From Camillea tinctor (Eukaryota > Ascomycota > Sordariomycetes > Xylariales > Xylariaceae): 64,000 nt of DNA. The stretch spans positions 930,001 through 994,000 of the forward strand of contig MU394056.1 of NCBI GenBank assembly GCA_022578605.1, in the 5' to 3' direction. Positions within the stretch are counted from its first letter, which is position 1. Each line of letters begins with the position of its first letter. Of this stretch, positions 24,063-33,292 are shown piece after piece. A program made the position numbers and the translations under genes. The notes under the pieces are model-generated. The model was not told where the DNA came from and did not search any database. It saw only the letters and a program-made list of their open reading frames with translations.

Positions 24063-24329
24063 GGGGATAAGTTGTTTGGTTTCTCCTGGGGCGCGCACGT
24101 GAGAATTATTAGGGAGTGGGAGGGGGAAGAGATTCACAATATGAGTTATACATCTCGTATAGATCAACGAAATTGAGACTGATTCGTTGCAATGCGCGTT
24201 TATATTAATCCTTCGATAATAAAAGGGGGGGGGGGGGATCCTGACTACTTCATGAGCAGACCTATCTAGATATCTAGCCCGAATCCCACCATAAACTACC
24301 ACTATCACAACTTTTGAACGTAAAAAATA

Positions 24330-24850
24330 TTAAGCCACCCTAATCCTTTCAGACAGTGACTTGTGGTTCCGATCATCGGGCGGACCGTCAACTCGTTTTC
24401 TCTTGTGAACCTGTCCGAACGGCGCCTTCAACTCCGGGTCCTCGTGTTCCGGGTGCCTGTACTTAGGCAAAGACTCATTCTCGCGCCTTTCGTTGAGCTT
24501 CAAGGCCGGATCCAGGGTCGGTGCCGCCACGTTTGTGGCCTGCATCGGACCATCCTTCAGAGTGAACCAAGCTAGCGCTGGTATGGTGACACCTACGAGT
24601 CCGATAATTCTGAGCGTGGTGGTAGGGGTCGTTAGCATGTAAGTCGGGTTGGATATAACGGCATGAAAAAACAGGGGGTGGGCAAGATGGGTTCTTCATA
24701 CATATTTCTATTGTTACCTCCTTGCACAAGAGGTGGACGTTTGCTACTCTCACTTAATAATCTTTTCTGGATCGGCTGTCGTGCTATGGTAGTAGCACGA
24801 AGGGTTGTGCTTCGTCCAACGGACCGGACGAGGGAGTTGATGACAGACAT
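24330..24850 (-). CDS. small mitochondrial single-pass membrane protein, unrecognised
   Basis: Two exons, 24850-24702 and 24609-24330, joined by a GTATGA donor and a CTCAG acceptor with a GCTAAC branch site, encode 142 residues. Only this pairing keeps the phase, which supports the model. The first about 33 residues are Arg/Ser/Thr-rich without acidic residues (SLVRSVGRSTTLRATTIARQ), as in mitochondrial presequences. A single hydrophobic segment follows at about residues 50-67 (IIIGLVGVTIPALAWFTL). The rest is hydrophilic and charged (ESLPKYRHPEHEDPELKAPF), so an N-in, inner- or outer-membrane anchored protein is plausible. I do not recognise the family. It converges on the oxidoreductase gene with a 267 bp spacer. 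Confidence 0.72.
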
Positions 24851-25784
24851 GATTTCCGTGGAATGACTGGCGTATAGACAGGGAGTTTATTTGTAACCTT
24901 TGGGGTGTTTATAAGTGTATTGTTATGTTAGATCACAGAGAAGAACCGAAACATTATCACAGATATTCGAGACTCAATCTCTTTCATTTGTAGGGTTTTA
25001 TTGATATAGGCTGGAGGGATGTAGGAACTATGAGGCCCCTCTACGCTCCTAGTCCTCACAAATTACAACATGACTTCCATATGACGGGCACGTAAAGTCT
25101 TTCATAGACCATAGTGGCGTATGAAGTCATTGCTGGTATAAATAGCCTAGATTCATAGCTAGAAGCAGAAATTCAAAGATCGGATTGGCGATCTACGCTG
25201 GTTAGCTCTCTGAGCGCCGCGCCCGGTCTTTGGACCTAGGGGGATCGTGTTAGTCGATGACGCTGAGATTATCTTTGGTGAAGAACTTATCTATCCCATT
25301 AAGGGCGCATATAGTTCAATCTAACCTATCTTACGTAGGTATCCAATAGTATATAAGTCAATAGTAGCTAAATATTGGAATTAATGTTTAAAACATGATT
25401 CCATACTACTTACCTGCCTCCCTAGTACCTACATAAAATGCTGGTAGATACTTCTATATCTTATGCTGCTAAGCATTGCGCTAAATCCCGCCGGACTTAT
25501 TAATTAAGGTGCCATTCAAACCCTTAGAAATGAGCATCACGTGATGCATTTACCTGCCTACCGCGTTAACAGCAACAGCGTTTCGCTGCTGCACACCGGT
25601 TTGATTTTACCTTTAACGACATTAAAACAGCTCCCGGTCAACTTTTGTCCAGGATACCTTGGCTCACCAGCTGCAAGGCCCTTATACCGCCTAGTCTTTG
25701 TAGAAACCCTGAATTCTTTTCTTTTCTTTTTTCCTTCCTCCTTTTCTCCTCTAACGGCGCCTGATTTGGTACAAACGTTTCTTC
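24851..25784. other. 0.9 kb spacer
   Basis: AT-rich, no supported gene. It contains the promoter of the minus-strand mitochondrial gene at its left end and a CT-rich tract just before the next plus-strand start. Confidence 0.6.
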
Positions 25785-26642
25785 ATGGCAACTATGAGAC
25801 CCAGCCGGTCTCCGCGCTGTCAAAAGTGCTCTGAACACCACCGGAAGGTCGGCGGCCATCGCGTCACTGCGATATCATAGATCATCCCCTGCTAGCTATG
25901 GTTCTAATGAGAAGATTCGTAGTGCGCTTTTACACACCAACCTAGCACATGTGATAATTGTCTAAAGGCCAGCACTGAGTGCCACCCCTGGGTTTCGAGA
26001 AGACAGACTTGGACGCCCAAAGGCAAGCTTCAGCCCCCACGCCACTCCTGGCATACTAAGACGTGTGATCACTGCCGGAGGGATCATAAACGAGTTAGTC
26101 ACCGGTTGCCTATATCAAAGTCTTCAGTTACTAAAAGGTCTCAGTGTGAACCTAATGACCGGGTATGGCCTGAGAAATGTCATCGGTGTACAGTAATCGG
26201 CCATTCGTGCAGCCCAGCACGTACTGTGACAGAACAAGCAGAATATGATGCCCGCGCATATCATTTTCAGCCGCAACCACAACCACAACAATTGGTTACA
26301 AGTGATGTGCTCCCATCACAGCACATTGGTTCGTCTTTTATGCTGGTGCCAGATTCGAGTTCAGACTCAGACTCCAATACCTCCGTACCAGCTGTCTTGC
26401 CGACAAGCTCTAAACCGGAGATAAGTAAGGACGCCAAATGGGATGAGCCGAACTTGGAAATGAAGAACACGATCCAGGACATGGAAGCCGAGTTTGCGGA
26501 TGTGCTCAAGTCTGAACAGGCCAGGTTCGAGAAAATAATCAACGAGCTAAAAGCCCAACACGAAAAGGAGCTTAAGCAACAGAGGGACAGATACGAGGGA
26601 AGGATAGATGATCTTATCCAGATCCTCAAGAAAATCAAATAG
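25785..26642 (+). CDS. protein with two Zn2Cys6-like modules lacking Cys3, plus coiled coil
   Basis: Four cysteine half-modules lie in one reading frame. Half-modules A have CxxC followed after six residues by Val instead of the third cysteine: CQKCSEHHRKV at 25818-25850 and CDHCRRDHKRV at 26064-26096. Half-modules B have a full CxxCx6C: CDNCLKASTEC at 25950-25982 and CHRCTVIGHSC at 26178-26210. The order A-B-A-B resembles two tandem fungal Zn2Cys6 DNA-binding clusters with Cys3 changed to Val in both. A Gln/Pro repeat and a C-terminal coiled coil (EQARFEKIINELKAQHEKEL) follow. In-frame stops at 25878-25919 lie between A1 and B1, so an intron of a multiple of 3 nt is needed; the acceptor CGTAG before 25920 and a TTCTAAT branch fit, but only weak donors exist (25848 or 25863). 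It could be a real two-exon gene of about 260 residues or a recently broken one. Function is not recognised beyond possible DNA or protein binding. Confidence 0.5.
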
Positions 26643-27564
26643 GCATCGTCAACCTCTCTTAGATAGGGGAGACTTGAAGCATAGCCAAGCCGTTTTATTT
26701 TCCTTGGAAGTCATTAAACCTAACCTTAGCTAAATAGCGGGAACTAAGGCGCGAGGTTAACGTTCTCGGATCGTTATTACTACTGTATGGTTTAAACTCT
26801 ACCTTAAGGTATTGCCTAATTCCCAATATTTATACTAATTTTCAATTTTCGTCCTGAGCCGAAGTCCTCAATCCTACGACGGCCTCATTGCTAGTCCATC
26901 GCCCGCTCTGCCAGCCCCGTAAGGGGGTTTCTGGTCACTTATAACCAAATCTGTTATCAGCTTCCCCGCACTGCTACACCTCACAACTATAACACGGACC
27001 CCGAGACCCTTGAAAAAGCCGATCATACTATATGGGATATGATATAACAAAAGGCACAATTGGACACACCGAGGCCGCTCGGGTTCCATTATCCTTTAGG
27101 CAGGGAGCGATACGTAGGGAAAGGAAATACGCAAAGAGCAACGCTTACCTTAAACAAGGTTCATTTTTATATTAGGAAAGGGGTAACTTCCTTTGTAGAT
27201 GTAGCTTTGAGTTAGGATATTCCCCCTGTTGAAGGAAACCTCTCAGAAACTCTTTTTCTGTTGTCGCAAGGTTAAAATTGCTTTCTACCATCGCGTACTT
27301 AAGTAGTCGTCAGATATTATAACTTTGAGTCTCACACCAAGACCGTTAGGAAGATAAAAAAAGTCGGAAATTATAACCAGATATCCTTTTCCAATTTCCT
27401 TGTAGCCAAGTTCTTTTACCAGAAGTCTTAGAAAACGCTATCACTTATGAAACCCTACCGACATCCCGGCGAATTATATACCTACCTTGGACCTCTACCA
27501 ATTCTCTCTTTATACCAGGGAGAACTACTACTACGATTAATACTCCCCAAATCCAGATCCACGT
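26643..27564. other. 0.9 kb spacer
   Basis: AT-rich with TTAAACC/CCTTAAGG-like words; no supported gene on either strand. The short minus-strand ORF at 26874-27089 has no coding character. Confidence 0.6.
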
Positions 27565-28228
27565 ATGGAACAAGGCGAATCCTCCCCCCACTCCCGCCCC
27601 CCGTCGGCACACGAACCCATGAAAGTCAAAGTGAAGCGCCATCGCCATCGCCGGCGTCGGCACAAGCACAAGCACCAGAATCAGCAACGCCACCAATGGG
27701 GTCAATCTCCTACATGCCATATATCCCACAGTGGTGCTAGCAACGCGCATGGTCTGAAGCTGCCGCTCGTGATGGGTATGTTTCTAGATAGGTACTGGGA
27801 AGCGTTGTGAGTGTGTTTTTCCCCCCTTGGAACCCTCGCTGCCTTTCCCCTTTGCCCCGGCAAATATCTATCGGTTGGTTTCTTGTACACATATATACAC
27901 CAAGTTGGAGCATATTCCGGGGAACTACGTTATCCTCACCCCCCTTTCTCTCCTCCCCCTATCGCTTCAACCAGCCTCCCCCCTACAAAGCCATGCCAAA
28001 CCAGATTCCTAAAAACCTTGGCCCCTCAGCTCCGCCCACGAGCGCGCCGTATTCGTCGAGGAGAACCGGCAGCGCGACCGGTGCCTCACCGTCCACGGTA
28101 CGAACTTAATGATACGGAAGGCCTGGTTTCTCCGCATCGAGTACTGGGCGGGCATCATCGGCATCTGCGCCTTCTTCCACCAGCTCTTTGTTACCTGGAT
28201 TTGGCCGCGCTTCAACACGACCATATGA
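27565..28228 (+). CDS. small single-pass membrane protein with basic His/Arg-rich N terminus, unrecognised
   Basis: The best model has exon 27565-27806 ending at a strong GTGAGT donor and exon 28030-28228 after a CCTCAG acceptor; the phases match and give 146 residues. The second exon has the cleaner protein-like sequence: SAHERAVFVEENRQRDRC, then HGTNLMIRKAWFLRIEYW and one membrane segment at about residues 119-139 (YWAGIIGICAFFHQLFVTW), ending NTTI. The first exon begins at a real ATG and encodes a His/Arg/Lys-rich stretch (residues 20-43). The first exon is low-complexity and another frame over the same bases is also open (Pro/Ala/Ser-rich), so its reading frame is the weak part of the model; a start at the internal ATG near 27773 would leave a protein of about 77 residues. 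No family recognised. Confidence 0.48.
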
Positions 28229-30746
28229 TAGACAGAAGATAATAGGGTGTGTGTGTGGGGGGGAGGGGGTATGGGGCGGGAGACAAAACCTAATATTAGA
28301 TGATATATGGAGAAGAATGGAGAGAACGAAGGAGGGGCGAGAGGGGGAGTGGGTGCCAGCACGTGTTATGCGTGAAAGGAGGAAGGGAAAATACATGTGT
28401 TGGCTGAAGAGGAATGGAGTGTTCCTGTCTATCCCATTACGTCAGAGGAAGCAAAGAAACAACGCTATAGGTAGTGTGAGACGGAGAAGGCAGAGATAGA
28501 GTTTACCAATAGGGCAAACCCGGTGACGGATAGAGCCGAATCGGCGACGATCAAAAAAGTACGGAGAAGAAATACCGAGGACTTGGACTGATACACAAAG
28601 GATCCGAACGGGCAATGGGAACGGGTTGGCTACGTTTACATAGGTCACGTGTAAGAGCAGGAGCCCCTCTATAGCGAGGAAAAGGGGAGAAAGGAGGGCA
28701 TCTCAACGAAGGCGGCAACTAACTAACATGGCATAAGCTATGAGTTGGCGATCCGAGCTTGGAAAAAGTACGGGTAGGATAACACTTCACGTTGCGTATC
28801 TAGCTCAAAAGAGAGTATTGCTTGCTTTATTCAACCAACGGCGCTGGACACGTAGTGATCAAATTGGATACTATCAGAGCTAGATGATCCAGATGTTATA
28901 TAGAGATCTTCACTTTTGGCGAACTAAGCAGCAGCTCTATTACCTAGATCTAATGATCTTGCATACCCCCTCATCCGCCCGGAAGAGACTCGGTTTCACC
29001 ATTATACGGTTCATCCGACACGCGGACTGCGCCCTCGAGCCTTGCTCCTCCCCCACGCTAGTTTCGTGAACATTATCTGCCAGTTACCAAGCAAAGACTA
29101 GCATCGCTGGGCTGTACGTGGCAGGTCGCGTTTCGTAACCGATTCGGAAGGATCGGTTATATCTGGGACTGCGATCCTCGGATTTCTCTGTAGGCAGACG
29201 TGGGCGCACTAGTCCTGTGGCGCCGTCGTATGTTGAATGTTATCCTTTCCCGAGGTTGGTCGACGATCACAACATAGACAGTTCAGAGCAGACAACAGCG
29301 CCGAATAGTTCTAACACTCGGCCAGCTGTAATAGGCCCAATTTGCCAGAGGTTCCCTGTCTGACCAGCGACCGGCATAACAATAGTCTATCCCGTGTGAG
29401 AGTTCCCCCCTTAGCTATCAGAGAGAACATGGGGATAGCCATCAGGTGCATTTGCACTTTTGGCATCTGAGTGGCGGTTACTGGGCGAACTATGTGATCG
29501 TAGACTTGTGGACCTCGAAATCGTTGCCTCGATACTGGAATATGGCATGTCTGGGCTGCTCGACCTCATTGGGCTGGCTTCAGCTCGGGACTTCGCAAGC
29601 TCCTTCGTATTTGTGCAGACCCTGACTCCTCGGGTCGGCGGGTCCACTGCCAACTCACCTTGGTGTTTTGCATGATTGCATGTAGGTAGAGCCGTTGCCG
29701 TGCGTAAGTCAGCCGTGCGTGGGCTTAGCTGCCGACCTCACTAGATGATGCGGCTGTAATTATAATCTTCACGGCCGGTCGCAAGATGTCGATTGATTTG
29801 ATAAAGAAAGGAATTCGAGGATTGCTGTCCAGTCGGCTTGAACAGTTGGCCTGTAAACATCGCAGGCTTTAGTCAAATAGATTCAGTCTACAGATACAAC
29901 TCTAGGATGGGCTATTACCCCCTCATCAATAACCTGCCAGCCTGCTTGCACCGAGACATGACCTTGAATTTCCCGAAGCAAACCTGGTGTAGCGCACTTG
30001 CATACAAACTTAGGCAGAGCTGCGACTGTAGGATATGATGGAGCTCAGCATATACACGACATATATGACTAGTGAGATTACAGCCGACAGGTAGATTAGT
30101 CTAGACATATACTAGGCTTGTTAAGTTCCTGTTATGTTGCTAGCTGTCCGCCTAGATGCCACTTGGCTTGTGACTAAAGAGTGTATAGTGAGGCTCTGTG
30201 GCGAAAGATAGCAAGAGAAAAGATGCTGCGAATAGTAGAATCGTGTGCAACAAGGACATTCCTTTTGGGCTCGACCGCTTGATATCGTTTCGAGTGTCCG
30301 AACCAACGACTACCAACAAGACCAGGTTGAAAAAACAAAGACGCCAGTTACCGTCCGATGACTGCAATCAGCAACCCTGACTGCTTCATGCATCAACGCG
30401 TTGCTTAGGCCTCAATAATCCAATGACATATCATCTTGATATTGACGGTGCCTTGAGGCAACAAACGAACCTCAAGGCAGCATTTGGATAATCGAATCCC
30501 GTGTAGAGAAAATAAAAATTTTCATGGCCGACTTGAAGTCGGGTTGGCTTCTGCGAATCACAGGGCTGGTTTACTGGGTGTAATCGGGTTGAAAAGGTGC
30601 TGTGTATTCTGTACGATTGAGCGGTGAGGGTTTCGCGATGCCTCTTTCGGTGAATTGGGTGGGAATTGGTGCAAAGCGATCCGCCCTGTATAACCGCACG
30701 GTCACGCAGAGTTGCGCAGACGAAAAGGCGCCAGGGTGTGTATAGA

Positions 30747-30806
30747 ATACCTATACCTATACCTATACCTATACCTATACCTATACCTATACCTATACCT
30801 ATACCT
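30747..30806. repeat. ATACCT hexamer array, 10 copies
   Basis: Ten perfect tandem copies of ATACCT (60 bases), followed by two degenerate units. The unit differs from the TTAGGG/CCCTAA telomere repeat of most filamentous fungi. It is intergenic, so it is treated as a minisatellite. Confidence 0.95.
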
Positions 30807-31577
30807 ACACCTACTCATAACTGTTCATACTACTGCTCATACTACTACACACACAGGACAAGGCGTATGTGGCCCATGGTGGTATAGCTGCCGAGGTGAC
30901 TGCGAGGACACCCGTCGCGGGAAGCTAGGGTGGCTTAAGGGTTCGGACGCGCGAACGAAACCAAGTCCTCACGGGGTATTCCCAGGACAACGACATGACC
31001 ATGATGCAGTAGATGCATCTGGCATGCGTTAGCAGATGGGTCCCACGACGTGGAAGATACGACTAGGGGTAGACATAAAGCTACCAGCCGCAATGCTGCC
31101 CATCGATTACCACCCATCAGGTATCGATTTTGCCTGCTCCTCCTGCTGCTCATGCTGCAGGGAAGACCAATAGAATGGGCTGAGCCGCGTGCTTGCGCGC
31201 AAGGAGGAACATGGGCTCATAACATACAATCAGTCGGCCGAGCCGCGTTGCGGGTTTTCTGACGCGCATGCTTATGGACCTTTGACAGCATGCAGCGTGT
31301 GAGGAATAAGGAATGGTGATAATACTCCTTACCTTTGCCTATGAACCTACTCTGACAACATGAGATAAAAGAAGAAGAAGAAAAATCTACCGACAGCTGC
31401 TGACTAGGATGGAACATACAATGCAACTTAACAATTTGAAGAAGAAAAAAAACATAGGGACATGGGGTAAACTGGAATGGGAATGGGAATGGGACTGTGG
31501 GATAAGGGAGGAAGAAAGAGAGTAAAAAAGTAATAATAGAAAATGCCTCCCTTGATAGATTGGGGGGCTGGTTTGAA

Positions 31578-31645
31578 TTGGGTTGGGGGAGAGGGAGGGG
31601 GAGGGGGAGAGGAGAGGAGGGGGGAATAAGGGAAGAAGGGGTTGC
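31578..31645. repeat. polypurine tract with G runs
   Basis: About 68 bases almost entirely G and A on the plus strand with repeated GGGGGAG and GAGAGG units and at least six runs of three or more G. Such a strand can form G-quadruplex or triplex structures; whether it does is not known. Confidence 0.8.
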
Positions 31646-31679
31646 AGATATTGTGTCCATTTGATTTATGTAGTAGTAT

Positions 31680-31745
31680 GTAATAATAATAGTGGTAGTG
31701 GTGGTGGTGGTGATGGAGATGGAGATGGTGATGGTGGTGGTGTAA
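31680..31745. repeat. GGT/GAT trinucleotide-like tract
   Basis: Imperfect GGT and GAT triplets, for example GTGGTGGTGGTGGTGATGG, forming an interrupted microsatellite. Long apparent ORFs over it on the minus strand are composition artefacts. Confidence 0.8.
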
Positions 31746-32796
31746 GTAGAGGCAGGTAAAGGAGGGGGCGGGGAAAAAAAATACATCGATGGATGCTTCT
31801 ATTGTCGGCTTACAACTATGTACTCACTTAAAAAGTGCCTATCCGCCTATATTGGGTACATAGTCCCGAAATCCAAACAAGCGATGGCGCGCTAGACTTA
31901 AACTTCGAGACAGGTGATACAAAGATAGAGGAGAAAAAGCTACACTACGACGTAGGTAAGGAGGAGACCCTCTAGTAGAAAGAGGGGACTTTAAGTGGGG
32001 ACCTTACCTGGTAAGGTAGGTGGAGTTTCCCCAAGTAGGTAAGGACCACTATCTGCACCCCTACATCGGCCTCAAGTTAACGAGGTGTGTGTGCGGTAAA
32101 CGGGCTTGACGGTCAATCTTGTCTCCCTCAAGGCTGGCCCCGTTTCATTGGCACACATCTCGTCACTAGCCCGAGCCAATGACTTCTCTAAACCAGCCAT
32201 CCATCCTACTAACACATTTTACAGTACACCACCAAAGTTTTGCATCCGTCAATGCACTTTACCCATCTCTCCCATCTTTTTTTTTCCCCCCTCGTCCACT
32301 CACAAGCCGTCTTGCCCATTGCATTGTACATATGACCCTGCAAACTTATGTATTAGTAGAAAGTCACACATTGGTAAGGTTATAGTGTTGCAAGTGCTCT
32401 TTTCTTTTTTTTTTCTTCCATAGTATTCTTCTCTCCCTCTCTACTTACATATCTACCTAATACCTATCTGTGTTGTTCTGTTCTAACCTATCATGTATCT
32501 TTGTACTCCACTTGTACTGTTTCGCCACAAGCAACCCACGAGAGCCTAGGGAGAAGAAGGCGAGTGACTTGTGATTTGCGACTTGCGACTTGCGGGGGGG
32601 AAGAGCTGCAACTAAACATACTCACTCACACATCCATCCCAAAACAAATCCTCCCTCCTCATCCATATCCACTTACACCACTTACACACCATCTACCTAA
32701 CCTACATCACTTCTCGTCTGATGACCGTGACACCGTAACCACATATCTGTGTGAACACATACGACTAGCCCATTGGTTCTCTGATAACCCCCATCT

Positions 32797-32840
32797 CCCT
32801 ATTCCCTATTCCCTATTCCCTATTCTCTATTCTCTATTCC
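32797..32840. repeat. CCCTATT heptamer array
   Basis: About six tandem copies of a CCCTATT heptamer, the last ones degenerating to CTCTATT. Located in the C/T-rich region before the giant repeat-protein gene. Confidence 0.85.
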
Positions 32841-33292
32841 TTATACCCTACTACCACTTACTAGTTTACTCCCTTGCTTTTTCCTTCCTTTTTTTCCCCT
32901 TCCCTAGTTGCTGTCAAGTTCCCATTGCCGCTACTGTGTTGTTGTTGTTGTGGTTGTGGTTGTGACTGTGGATATTTTGTTCTGTTTATTTTGGTTACTG
33001 TATCTTCAAACAAGCGACCGACACTCCCAACTTAAGGAACTAGGTATAGGTAGGTAGGAAGAAGAAGAATCTACCTTAGGCGACTTACACGAACGACTTT
33101 ATCTTCCGGCTTCTCACCCTCTAAGCCCCATTTGCTACGTCTAACCCTCACCCTTAACCAATATCAGCAGAATAGGCCGCTACCCTCGACACCTGCCTCA
33201 ATGCGACATATACGATTGGAACTTGCGCAACCCTCATGTGCCTGATTTGATGAACAGTTGATTACTTCTCAGCTCGAGTCCCGACACTCAGC

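Larger units (their letters stand above)
28229..33292. other. 5 kb gene-poor, microsatellite-rich block
   Basis: No supported gene. From 28230 to 28500 the plus strand is G-rich. The stretch 28800-30600 contains mixed-composition DNA with short ORFs of no recognisable family (for example around 29410-29675 on both strands), possibly decayed sequence. Marked repeats are an ATACCT hexamer array at 30747-30806, a polypurine/G-run tract at 31578-31645, a GGT/GAT-rich tract at 31680-31745 and a CCCTATT heptamer array at 32797-32840. The last kilobase is C/T-rich and looks like the leader of the giant gene that follows. Confidence 0.55.

Noticed and set aside
30666..31032. ORFs with a YLYLYL or IPIPIP repeat
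   Set aside because: Produced by reading the ATACCT hexamer array; no coding character outside it.
31217..31786. 189-codon minus-strand ORF rich in Thr, Ile and Pro
   Set aside because: Spans microsatellites and a polypurine tract; the composition is explained by the repeats.
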